From CALMEC01 sp963706315 (lineage in GTDB: Bacteria > Actinomycetota > Thermoleophilia > Miltoncostaeales > Miltoncostaeaceae), in contig CAVPMA010000013.1 of NCBI GenBank assembly GCA_963706315.1, forward strand, positions 62,001 to 126,000: a stretch of 64,000 nt of DNA, read 5' to 3'. This document shows, piece by piece, positions 44,158-52,850 of this stretch. The translations under genes and the position numbers were made by a program. The notes beneath the pieces were generated by a model. It was given only the letters and a program-made list of their open reading frames with translations, searched no databases and was not told where the DNA came from. Every line of letters begins with the position of its first letter. The first letter of the stretch is position 1.

Positions 44158-45855
44158 ATGGACTCGACAATGAACGGGGGTTCGTCGGTCGAGGCCGCTC
44201 AGGCGCTTCCCGTGCGGGTGCAGGCGTCAGGCTGGGCGCCGCTGCGGACACCGCCGTTCAGACGGCTTTGGTTGGCGCAGTTCGTCAGCAACGTCGGGTC
44301 GTGGATGCAGACGGTGGCGGCGCAGTGGGTGATGCTCTCGCTGACCAGCTCGGCAGTCCTGATCGGCGCCATCTCGGCCGCCGGCAGCCTGCCTGTGCTG
44401 CTGCTCGCGATTCCAGCCGGAGCACTCGGCGATCTCGTCGACCGACGCCGGCTGATCGCCGCAACACAGGTTCTGATGCTGCTCGCCTCGGCCGCCCTGG
44501 CAGTACTTGCCGCTCTTTCAGGACTCACGCCGGCCGTGATCCTGGCCCTCCTGTTCGTGATCGGCTGCGGCACAGCGATTAGCGCACCGACGTGGCAGAC
44601 CCTGCAACCCGAGCTCGTCTCGGTGGACGACCGCGCCCAGGCGATCGCCCTCGGCTCGGTCAACCAGAACCTGGCCCGGGCGATCGGACCGGCGATCGGC
44701 GGCGCTCTGCTCGCCGCGACGAGCGCCGCGATCGTCTTCGGCGTCAATGCCGTCTCGTTCTTGGCCGTCCTGGCGGCCGTCGCCGTCACGGCCGTGCCGA
44801 AGCGACCCGTCACGCTGCCTCGCGAGCACGCCCTCGACGCCGTCCGCGCCGGCGGCCGCTACGTCGCCTATTCGCCGACACTGCTCGCGCTGATCGTGCG
44901 GGCGGCGGTCTTCATCTTCCCCGCGGGAGCGATCTGGGCGCTGCTTCCGCTCGTCGCCCACGAGAAACTCGGCCTCGGCTCGGCCGGCTACGGCCTGCTG
45001 CTCGGCTGCGTCGGCGTCGGTGCGCTCGCAGCGGCAACCTTCGGGCCTGCCGCCCGCCGGCGCCTCAGTCCGCGGGCACTGTACGCAACGGCGGCCATGA
45101 TCATTGCCGTCGCTGCCGCCCTCCTCGCATTTTCGACCAACGTCTACCTCGATGCCGCCGTACTGGTCGCGAGCGGGATCGCCTGGATCAGCGGTCTCGG
45201 ACTACTCGGCGGCGCCTACCAGTCGGAGCTCTCGCCGTGGGCGAAGGCACGCGGGATGGCGTACTACCTTGTCGCGTTCCAAGGTTCCAACGCCTTCGGC
45301 GGCCTCGGCTTCGGTGCGATCGCCCAGGTCACCAGCCTCTCAACCGCACTCCTCGTCGTCTGCGGTTGCCTCGCCGCCGGCGCACTCGCGACCTGGCTGC
45401 TCGCGTTCCCCGCCGCCGCACCCACCGACATGCAGCCCGGAGAGCCGTGGCCGCTGCCCGAACTCGACGCCGCGGACAGCGAGAGCGGCGGACCGGTCCT
45501 GGTCACCGTCAAGTGGTTCGTGCGCACCGACCGGACAGACACCTTCCTGGAACTCGCCGGTCAACTGCGCGCTCTCCGGCGGCGCACCGGCGCCACCAGC
45601 TGGCGGCTCTACCGGCCGGCCGGCAACGAGAGCGAGTTCCTCGAAACCTTCGTCGTCGGCTCCTGGGCCGAGCACGAACGCCAACATGCCCGCATCTACC
45701 CCGCGACCAAGCCCTCCTCGATCAACTCGACGCCACCCTCGAACCCGGCCATGAGCGGGAGGTCACGCACTACCTGGCGCAGTCCACTCGATCCCGGCAA
45801 CGGCCACCCTGATGGCTGCCGCTGGGACGCTCGGCTGAAGGTGGTTCCCGCATAA
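44158..45855 (+). CDS. MFS exporter (MFS_3/EntS-like) with C-terminal monooxygenase-like domain
   Basis: 565 residues from ATG 44158. Twelve helices with the EntS/MFS_3 opening PFRRLWLAQFVSNVGSWMQT and motif A GALGDLVDRRRLI, plus PTWQTLQPELV and NQNLARAIGPAIGGALLAAT. Residues about 445-520 are an ABM-like ferredoxin-fold domain (VTVKWFVRTDRTDTFLELAG, WRLYRPAGNESEFLETFVVG, SWAEHERQHARIYP) seen in many MFS_3 members. Near 45705 the original frame is lost; the next frame continues DQALLDQLDATLEPGHEREV THYLAQ and ends at 45812, so only the tail is altered. It probably exports a small hydrophobic compound. Confidence 0.8.
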   Translation: MDSTMNGGSSVEAAQALPVRVQASGWAPLRTPPFRRLWLAQFVSNVGSWMQTVAAQWVMLSLTSSAVLIGAISAAGSLPVLLLAIPAGALGDLVDRRRLIAATQVLMLLASAALAVLAALSGLTPAVILALLFVIGCGTAISAPTWQTLQPELVSVDDRAQAIALGSVNQNLARAIGPAIGGALLAATSAAIVFGVNAVSFLAVLAAVAVTAVPKRPVTLPREHALDAVRAGGRYVAYSPTLLALIVRAAVFIFPAGAIWALLPLVAHEKLGLGSAGYGLLLGCVGVGALAAATFGPAARRRLSPRALYATAAMIIAVAAALLAFSTNVYLDAAVLVASGIAWISGLGLLGGAYQSELSPWAKARGMAYYLVAFQGSNAFGGLGFGAIAQVTSLSTALLVVCGCLAAGALATWLLAFPAAAPTDMQPGEPWPLPELDAADSESGGPVLVTVKWFVRTDRTDTFLELAGQLRALRRRTGATSWRLYRPAGNESEFLETFVVGSWAEHERQHARIYPATKPSSINSTPPSNPAMSGRSRTTWRSPLDPGNGHPDGCRWDARLKVVPA

Positions 45856-46085
45856 GGAACGAAGGAACCTGGTCACGATCGGCAGGCACCTGGACCCGGT
45901 AGAAGCCGATGGGCCGGTCGAACTCCTGCTTATTCTGGGACTCGCAAGAAGGCCCCTTGGCCGATGAAGGGGTCAACAGGGGGTCAACACGACCAGCGTA
46001 GATAGGGCGAGATCACTACCTGGTCCATCACACGAAACGCCTGCAAAGAGGCGACTCCGTGAGATAGCAGGAGACGCCGGGAGCA

Positions 46086-46211
46086 ACTCATAATCCCCGG
46101 GTCGCAGGTTCGAGTCCTGCCGCGCCCATCACGTTTCTCCCTGCAAATAGTAACTTTATGGTTCTTGACTGGTTCGGCATTTCGCCGTTTGGGCAACAAG
46201 GTGGGCAACAC
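46086..46211 (+). repeat. Right attachment repeat and post-attachment arm
   Basis: 46086-46131 is an exact copy of the tRNA-Ile 3' half at 21048-21093; it lacks the 5' half and is not a gene. It is followed by TTTCTCCCTGCAAATAG as after the tRNA, and by the 25-bp GGGCAAC motif at 46187-46211. The flanks 45856-46085 and 46212-46321 hold nothing else. Confidence 0.85.
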
Positions 46212-46321
46212 TCCCACCGTGTCGTGCCCCTCTCACTCCCCTCGAGTGCGCGGCCTCCCCGACGGTGCGGGGAGGCTCGCTGCGGTCGTCTGCATGGTGA
46301 TCGTCGTCATCGGCCGACGAT

Positions 46322-48772
46322 CTAGCCCTTCAGGAACGTGAAGGTGATGGCCTTGGCCGGGGTCTTCAGCCTGGGGCTGTTGCGACTCGCGCTGATGACG
46401 AAGCGGTAGAGCGCGGACCCGATCAGCTTGTTGTTGACGATGCGACCGGTGAACAGGTACCGGCCCGCGCCGGCCTTCGCGTCACGCTGGATGGATCCGA
46501 CCTTGACCCACCTCTTGCCCTTCTTCTTCTGGACGACGATCTGGACCTTCGCCGCGGCGTTGAGCCGCCAGCGGATGGTCGTACCGCCGATGGCCCTCCT
46601 CTTGCCCTTGACCTTCACGATCTTCCGCGCCTTGAATCTACGAGGCGAGACGGTGATGCCCGTGAGGGTCAACCTGGTGATGCCGGCAGTCACCTTCGCA
46701 GAAGCGGGGGTGGTCGGCGGGTCGGCCGGGGTAAAGACGTTGTCGCTTGGGTTGACCGTGATCCATCCGGAGCGCTGCTGGCCGCCGTAGATCTCACCGC
46801 TGGTCGTGCCGGTGAGCGGCACCTCCACCGCGCCGCCGGTGTTGTTCACGACGTGGACCGTCCCGTCTTGCAGGTAGCCGTTGACGGCGTTGCCCGGCCA
46901 GAGCCCGGCCCACACGTTGGCCTTGCGGATGAGCCGCCCCGACTCGCTGAAGGTCGGCTGGGCGAGCGGCACGTTGAAGTACTGGTCGTACCGAGCCAGG
47001 AGGGTGTCCCAGACGCCCTGACCGTCTGCGCCGTAGAGGATGCCGTTGCCTTGGGCGTCGAGCATGAGGTTCGGCTGATGGGCGTAGTGCGGCTTCGGGT
47101 CGTTCCCCATGACGTGCCGGAACATGATCCCGACCTCGCTGTTGACGTAGTCGGGCCAGGCCGCCGGGGTCGCCCGGCAAATGCGAGGCGCGGCGCACGA
47201 GCCCGGTGGGACAGCCGTCGTGGAGGCATAGATCCAGTTGTACTCGTCGAGTTGGTCTTCGCGTGTCGCGACGTTGTAGTAGACGTTGGACGGGTACCGC
47301 GGCACGGTCAGCGTGGAGCCGATCTGACGTTGGTCGGGCTGAACCGAGTTGTCATCGGCGATCCACAAGATCGGAGGGCTCTGGGCGCTCAGCGTTCCCG
47401 CCATCGCCGGGTTGAGTGGCGGCCGTCCCGGGTATGAGCCCAGCCCGGAATGCTCGCCGGTCACCAGCTCGGTTGGATCGATCGCGATGCCATTATTGGC
47501 AGCGAACGTCTTGTTCTGGTTGATCTCGTTGTTGATCGTCGTCGCGTCTACCGAATCGAGGTTGATGTGCTGGAACGTGTGGTTCACCCAGCGGAACGCC
47601 GCGCGACTCGCGATGAGCGCGTTGCCGGTTGGAGCGACGCCGCCGTTCGCGTTCGCCTCCTCCTGAAAGCCCACTCCGTTGAACATGAAATCGAACTTGA
47701 AACCCTTCGCGTTCTGATAGTTCACCGCCGAAGTCACGTCTGCAGGCGTCATGCGAACCTCGATGCAGTTGGCCGGCGGAAGTAGCGGCGGCAACGGGTT
47801 GCAGACCGCGGGCGTGTCCTCAGCGGGCGTCGTGTGCGTGCCCGGGTCCCACTTCGCGTCGGCGCGAAAGAGATCATCGATGTTCAGCGTGAGGTAGTTG
47901 CGCTGCGTGCCGAGGTACACGCCGCGGGTGACCCAGCTGACCATCCCGTGGCGCAGCAGCTGGTTCTCGATCTGGTTCTCGTTGCTCGAGACCGTGAAGA
48001 CCATCTCCTGCCGCAGGTCGATCGGGTCGGTGTAGATGCCGAGGTACGCGCCTCCGCCCGGTCCGCTCACCAGCGTCGTGAACGTCGCCGCGTTCGGAAG
48101 GGCGGAGTACCCGAACGAGAGCGGGTCCATGGGAACGGGGCCCTTGAGGTATGGGAACGCCTGCAGGCCGGTCGCGGTGAGCTGCCCGGTCTGCCCGCTC
48201 TGGTCGCCGTACACGCCTGCGACGCCGTTGAGCCCGCGCGAGACAGCCGGGTTGGGGGTGTCACCCGTGACCGTGAGCTGCAGGATGCCGAAGGTCGCCT
48301 CGAACTGGTTGAGCGTTGCGAGCTGGGCGAACGGTTCTCCCGTCGTCACGATTACCGCCTGGTAGTTGGCGGTGTTCCCGGCCGAGAGGAGCCCCGGAGT
48401 GACCTGGTCCGTGGTACGCGCATCGAAGGGAACGCCCTCTCGGCGCAGCACCGCCTGCCAGGCGAGGAAGTCGGCCTGGTTGCCATTCGGCCCGACGATG
48501 AGAACCTTGAGGTTCACCCGTTGGGTCGGCAATGGCTGCGGGGGGACGGCTCCCTGGAGGAGCGGGGCGAGCGCCGCGAAGATGAGAGCGGCGAGCGCGA
48601 GCAACCGGAAAGGGCGCAATGCGCTCCGACGAGCGGGCCAGTGGGAGGAAATGGGCGAGTGCCTCCGCAATTTGTTGATTTTCGGTGGAGGCACCTTAGC
48701 CTGAACCTTCGGAGGTGCATCACCCCACGAATGGGTAGTCAGGCGCTCCCCGAAGGTCGAGGGGTGTGACAT
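46322..48772 (-). CDS. Large secreted deacetylase-like protein resembling Agd3 (CE18)
   Basis: 816 residues from ATG 48772. Alternatives are GTG 48694 and a TTG at 48817, and a TTGACA at 48812-48817 may be promoter rather than coding. A signal segment LLALAALIFAALAPLLQG precedes the mature chain. An N-terminal domain (LKVLIVGPNGNQADFLAWQA, TGDTPNPAVSRGLNG) resembles CBM87. The central domain has LTLNIDDLFRADAKWDP, FRWVNHTFQHINLDS and ELVTGEHSGLG, spaced like the Asp/His metal site of the fungal galactosaminogalactan deacetylase Agd3. A C-terminal beta-sandwich (GGTTIRWRLNAAAKVQIVVQ) follows. Family assignment is from motif memory. An 8-bp inverted repeat (48659-48694) overlaps the start region. 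Confidence 0.6.
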   Translation of the reverse strand: MSHPSTFGERLTTHSWGDAPPKVQAKVPPPKINKLRRHSPISSHWPARRSALRPFRLLALAALIFAALAPLLQGAVPPQPLPTQRVNLKVLIVGPNGNQADFLAWQAVLRREGVPFDARTTDQVTPGLLSAGNTANYQAVIVTTGEPFAQLATLNQFEATFGILQLTVTGDTPNPAVSRGLNGVAGVYGDQSGQTGQLTATGLQAFPYLKGPVPMDPLSFGYSALPNAATFTTLVSGPGGGAYLGIYTDPIDLRQEMVFTVSSNENQIENQLLRHGMVSWVTRGVYLGTQRNYLTLNIDDLFRADAKWDPGTHTTPAEDTPAVCNPLPPLLPPANCIEVRMTPADVTSAVNYQNAKGFKFDFMFNGVGFQEEANANGGVAPTGNALIASRAAFRWVNHTFQHINLDSVDATTINNEINQNKTFAANNGIAIDPTELVTGEHSGLGSYPGRPPLNPAMAGTLSAQSPPILWIADDNSVQPDQRQIGSTLTVPRYPSNVYYNVATREDQLDEYNWIYASTTAVPPGSCAAPRICRATPAAWPDYVNSEVGIMFRHVMGNDPKPHYAHQPNLMLDAQGNGILYGADGQGVWDTLLARYDQYFNVPLAQPTFSESGRLIRKANVWAGLWPGNAVNGYLQDGTVHVVNNTGGAVEVPLTGTTSGEIYGGQQRSGWITVNPSDNVFTPADPPTTPASAKVTAGITRLTLTGITVSPRRFKARKIVKVKGKRRAIGGTTIRWRLNAAAKVQIVVQKKKGKRWVKVGSIQRDAKAGAGRYLFTGRIVNNKLIGSALYRFVISASRNSPRLKTPAKAITFTFLKG

Positions 48773-49263
48773 ACGCACTAGACGAAGGTCTAGGTGATAT
48801 GGAGCTTGGTTTGTCAAGGGGCATGGCGGGAAGGCCCGCGTGATGCGGCCGAGGACGTGACCTCGACATCACCCTCGTCCCGGACGCATTGACCCTCACG
48901 TTCGTCGTGATTTATCCAGCCCCATCCTGCCGCCACAACCTGTATTCCGTGGCGGGAAACCTTCATGTCTCCCGCATCAGGACCCCCTCTCGTGGCGCAA
49001 AAGGGAGAAGTTCACACTGCTTTCGCCCCGATGACCAAGCACCTGCGCTACCGTCGATGACATGGGCAAGTACCCGTCAAACCCTCCCGGAGGGCCTGTG
49101 AACTAGTCTCCGCCGGGAAGTTCGGTGGCGCGAAATACGGGCGCATGGGTGGACGTCCCCGAACTCCTCGCGCAAGTGAGATAGCGGCGACGGAAGCGCA
49201 GGAACATGCCGAGGAGATCGTCGTCGCGTTCAGGGATGCGCTCCATCCGCAGGCGGGCGCGGC

Positions 49264-49428
49264 ATGCCACTCCGCACTGTGCTCGTACGAACCGGGGAGA
49301 CGATCGAAATCCTCCTTGACATCACCAACCCCGGCCGGTGGATGGCCCACTGCCACATCGCCGAGCACCACGAGAGCGGGATGATGTTCAGCTTCGACGT
49401 CGACCGGAAGCCCACGAAAGGCGGGTAA
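49264..49428 (+). pseudogene. Multicopper oxidase C-terminal remnant
   Basis: 55 codons read MPLRTVLVRTGETIEILLDI, NPGRWMAHCHIAEHHESGMM and a short tail. The HCHIAEHHESGM block holds type 1, 2 and 3 copper ligands of multicopper oxidases. The other 350 or more residues are missing; upstream sequence (48773-49263) shows no copper motifs and no other gene I can support. Confidence 0.75.
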
Positions 49429-49479
49429 ACCGAACCGGGCCGCGGGTCAGCGCCCGCCGTGCGCCACCGGCATTTCGCC

Positions 49480-49504
49480 GTTTGGGCAACAAGGTGGGCA
49501 ACAC
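49480..49504. repeat. GGGCAAC motif outside the right attachment repeat
   Basis: Exact 25-bp copy of the motif at 21149, 29013 and 46187, here 3.3 kb beyond the right 46-bp repeat, again preceded by CGGCATTTCGCC. Confidence 0.7.
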
Positions 49505-49615
49505 CCCGACCATTTCCTCTTCGGCGGCTCGTTGTCGTTGGAGCCCGCCCTTGGGCAGTCGGTACGTAGTGGCCCGCGCATCCTTTCCGCCACGACGCTG
49601 CCTCCCCGTCCTCAG

Positions 49616-51565
49616 CTACTCCTGAAGGACCGACTCGCCGGTAGCGGCTGCCCTCTCACGCGCACGCGACGGGGACTCCAGGTCGAGGGGGACCTCGCCC
49701 CGGCGTTCGGGCGAGGGCAGACTCGGCTCGACCCGCAGGATGCGGGCGGCCCATACCGGCATCCACCAGTTCCAGCGCCCCAGGACGCTGACGAACGCCG
49801 GCAGGAGCATGCTGCGGATCACGGTTGCGTCGAGGACGATGCCGACCGCCAGCCCGGTGGCGAACACCTTGACGTCCACCTCGGGGCCCGATCCGAGGGC
49901 GACGAACGCCAAGAAGAGGATGAGCGAGCCCGCGGTTACCAAGCGCCCGGTGCGGGCGAGGCCCGCGACGACGGCGCGGTCGGTCGATCCGTCGCGGTCG
50001 TACTCCTCCCGCATGCGGCTGAGGATGAAGACCTCGTAGTCCATCGAGAGCCCGTAGAGGAACGCGAAGACCATCACCGGGACCCACACGACCAGGGCGC
50101 CGGTCGGCTCGACGTTGAAGATCGAGCCCGACCCGTGGCCCTTCTGCCAGAACCAGACGAGGAAGCCCCACACCGCGCCGATCGAGATCACGCTGAAGAT
50201 CACCGCCTTCAGCGGCAGCAGCAGCGAGCGGAGGACTCGGGCGAGCAGGACATAGGTGATCGCGAGGATCAGCAAGACCACCCAGATGAAGTTGCCGTAG
50301 ACCGCGTCGTTGAAGTCGACGTTCCCCGGCACCGCCCCGCCCAGAAGCACCTCGCCGGGCCCAGCCGCGGCCGCGGCCCGCACGCGCTCGACGGTGGAGG
50401 TGCTGTCCTCCGCGGCGGGAAAGACGTTCATGACCGCGGTGTCGCCGCGCCGCCACTGGTCGTTGGCCGGTGCGACGGCCCCCTTGACGCCCTCGACGTC
50501 GGCGAGCGCCCGGACAGTCGCGTCGGGGGTCCCCCCGACCACGGCCACATCGTACGGCAGGAGGACGGCGGCGCCGATTCCGGAGCCGGTGAGCTGGTCG
50601 AGCCCGGCCCGCGCCGATCCCGAGGAGGACAGCGCATCGGCGCGCCCCGTGCCGGTCGAGAAGTTCAAGACTGGGATGAAGAACACGGCCAGGATGGCGA
50701 GCGCGACCAGCCCGACGGGCCAGCGGTAGCGCACCACGAAACGGCCCCAGGGCACCCAGCCCTGCCCCGCGCTCGACGTGCGTCGACGCAGGCCGATCCG
50801 ATCGAGGCGAGGCCCGGCCGTGGCGAGGATCGCCGGGAGGAGCGTCATCGCGACGAGCACGCTGATCAGGGGGATCAGCAGCCCGCTGTAGCCGATGCTG
50901 CGCAGGAACGGCACCGGCAGCACGACCATCGCCAAGAGTCCGATCGCCACGGCGATGCCGCTGAAGATCACTGCACGCCCGGCGTGGTCCATTGCCTCCA
51001 GGACGGCGTCGCCGGTTGAGCGGCCAGCGGCCCGCTCCTCGCGCCAGCGCATCACGATCAGCAGCGAGTAGTCGATGGCGATCCCGAGTCCGATCAGGGC
51101 GACCAGGAACTCGACCACCACCGACACCTGGGTCGCCCCCGCCAGCGGCCACAGCACCAGGAAGGTGGTGGGGATCGCGATCGCCGCCATCAGCAGCGGC
51201 ACGAAGGCCATCAGGGAGCCGAACACGAACAGCAGCACCACGAGGGCACCGAGGCCGCCGAGGAGCACTTCCACGAGCACGTCCGGGCCAGTGGATGCCT
51301 CGTCGTTCGAGGCGAGGGCGTCGAAGCCGGTGATGCGCACCGGGCTTCCCTCCACCGTCACCTTCGCCGCCGCCGCGCGTGAGTCCTTGAGGGCGTCGCC
51401 GGGGCCGCCGAAGGCGTCTTCCGAGGGCGGATACCAGATGACGCCGAAGGTCGTGCGGCCGTCCTTCGAGACGACCCTGACGAGCTTCACCCACCGGGCA
51501 CCGGTCGCGGAGGCGGGCCAACGTGGATGGGCTCTCACGGGGTTCACGCGGGCGCCCCCGCGCAA
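49616..51565 (-). CDS. MMPL/RND-family transporter, N-terminally truncated
   Basis: 649 residues. Both repeat halves of an MMPL transporter are present: GLGIAIDYSLLIVMRWREER with the DY motif in the first and YGLSMDYEVFILSRMREEYD in the second, plus eleven or so helices. The N-terminus is abnormal. It begins inside the first periplasmic loop (RWVKLVRVVSKDGRTTFGVI), and the usual first helix and about 100 residues are missing upstream of 51565, where unrelated sequence starts. No ribosome site is visible. It is probably a truncated, non-functional exporter gene. Confidence 0.72.
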   Translation of the reverse strand: MRGGARVNPVRAHPRWPASATGARWVKLVRVVSKDGRTTFGVIWYPPSEDAFGGPGDALKDSRAAAAKVTVEGSPVRITGFDALASNDEASTGPDVLVEVLLGGLGALVVLLFVFGSLMAFVPLLMAAIAIPTTFLVLWPLAGATQVSVVVEFLVALIGLGIAIDYSLLIVMRWREERAAGRSTGDAVLEAMDHAGRAVIFSGIAVAIGLLAMVVLPVPFLRSIGYSGLLIPLISVLVAMTLLPAILATAGPRLDRIGLRRRTSSAGQGWVPWGRFVVRYRWPVGLVALAILAVFFIPVLNFSTGTGRADALSSSGSARAGLDQLTGSGIGAAVLLPYDVAVVGGTPDATVRALADVEGVKGAVAPANDQWRRGDTAVMNVFPAAEDSTSTVERVRAAAAAGPGEVLLGGAVPGNVDFNDAVYGNFIWVVLLILAITYVLLARVLRSLLLPLKAVIFSVISIGAVWGFLVWFWQKGHGSGSIFNVEPTGALVVWVPVMVFAFLYGLSMDYEVFILSRMREEYDRDGSTDRAVVAGLARTGRLVTAGSLILFLAFVALGSGPEVDVKVFATGLAVGIVLDATVIRSMLLPAFVSVLGRWNWWMPVWAARILRVEPSLPSPERRGEVPLDLESPSRARERAAATGESVLQE

Positions 51566-51628
51566 CTATCGTGTTCAACGGCCGGGCGAACCATTCGGAC
51601 CGGCCCAGGCGAACGGGAAGGATCCGTG

Positions 51629-51913
51629 ATGCACGCGACGATCAGGAGCTACAGCGGGGTACCCGGCCTCGTCGACGGGATCCTGGCAAACGAAGACGCG
51701 ATCAGGGAGCTGTTGCGGGGGATCGATGGCTTCCGCGCCTACTACCTCGTGAGAACCTCGGACGACAGTGCGGTCTCGGTCTCCGTCTACGACGACCGGG
51801 CCGGCACCGAGGCGTCGACCGCTGCCGCGCGGGAGTGGATCGCCGCCAACCTCCCGGGCCTCGCGACGAGCCCGCCGGAGGTCTCCGACGGCGAGGTGGC
51901 GCTGGAGGCGTAA
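51629..51913 (+). CDS. Small dimeric alpha/beta-barrel-like protein
   Basis: 94 residues from ATG 51629 with GGGAAGGAT upstream. The pattern MHATIRSYSGVPGLVDGIL, GIDGFRAYYLVRTSDDSAVS and VSVYDDRAGTEASTAAAREW is typical of ABM/EthD-like ferredoxin-fold proteins, which dimerise and may be monooxygenases or sensors. No catalytic residue can be named. The following 477 bp (51914-52390) hold nothing supported. Confidence 0.65.
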   Translation: MHATIRSYSGVPGLVDGILANEDAIRELLRGIDGFRAYYLVRTSDDSAVSVSVYDDRAGTEASTAAAREWIAANLPGLATSPPEVSDGEVALEA

Positions 51914-52390
51914 CAACTCGAAGCTGACCGTCGGGTGGGCTACGTATCGGGCAGCGCGGATCGCCTGGGCCGCGAATGCTGGGCGCCTACCCGTGGTCTC
52001 TGGGTATCAACGGCATCGACGGGCGACATCGGTGGTCGGGCGCGCAACGAGGTGCGGAATCTCCGCGCGACGCTGCTCGGCATTACCCGCACGTTGGTCG
52101 AAGCCGCAGGCAGGCTTCGATACGGCGTCGGCCAGGCAACTCTCCGGGGAGCGTCTCCAGAAGGGGCTTGCTCGGGCGATCTCGCCGGCTGAAGCCCTTA
52201 GAAGACTCGGCGATCACGCCACCCGCGGTCCGGCGAGGTGAGGTTCGGCTAACCCTAGGGTCCCTTGGCACGCGCCCATCGGCGCACGACAGTCGTGCTC
52301 CTGCCCGGTTCGAACGGGCAGGCTCAGGACAACTTCTCGCGTCTGACGGGAGACCCGCGTCGGACCGCGACTCAAGGAAAGGACACGTCC

Positions 52391-52618
52391 GTGTCGCAGT
52401 ACCCGATGGACGACGACATGTTGATCGGCGACGGAGGCAACCTGGCGGTGTACGAGCGGCCCGACGGGAGCCGCTACGCCCTCGACCGTGAGGGCCACGG
52501 TCACGAGCTCTGCTGGGGGGAGGGCGTCCTCGGCCCCGCCCGGTTCGACTCGCGGGCCCTCTCCGATGGCCACTGGCCCGGCTCGCGATGCCGGATCGCG
52601 GTGCTCGCGCGAACCTGA
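52391..52618 (+). CDS. Hypothetical protein
   Basis: 75 residues from GTG 52391 behind AAGGAAAGGA. It reads QYPMDDDMLIGDGGNLAVYE and RPDGSRYALDREGHGHEL with a single Cys; no membrane segment and no family I recognise. Confidence 0.45.
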   Translation: MSQYPMDDDMLIGDGGNLAVYERPDGSRYALDREGHGHELCWGEGVLGPARFDSRALSDGHWPGSRCRIAVLART

Positions 52619-52850
52619 CACCCCGACACCAGAGAAGCTGCCACCCGCCGTTCGAACGCTCAGAAAAGGCGGTACGCCGTCCCGGGTCTCGCATCGGTTT
52701 GCCCGGGACGGCGGCGATGGTAGAAAGTCACGCGGCGGGCGGACGCGCACCCGGGCCGGGGGCGCTAGTGTCGCTCCTCGATCAACATTCGGACGCTCGG
52801 GCGGGATCCAACCCGACACCAAGCGAACACCGGAACGACGGGAGAACGAG

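Larger units (their letters stand above)
21048..46131. mobile_element. Composite genomic island integrated in tRNA-Ile (about 25 kb)
   Basis: The 46 bases at 21048-21093 (tRNA anticodon loop to just past the 3' end) are repeated exactly at 46086-46131, the geometry left by tyrosine-recombinase integration into a tRNA 3' end. Degenerate tRNA 3' ends followed by the same downstream arm occur inside at 28.92, 37.73 and 41.76 kb, so the island looks like several related elements accreted in tandem. A broken tyrosine integrase (33736-34249) and two transposase fragments are the only mobility genes seen. No intact integrase is present, so it is probably no longer self-mobile. Confidence 0.75.

Noticed and set aside
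46086..46159. Possible second tRNA-Ile gene
   Set aside because: Only the 3' half matches; the acceptor 5' strand and D arm are absent upstream of 46086, so it is an attachment scar.
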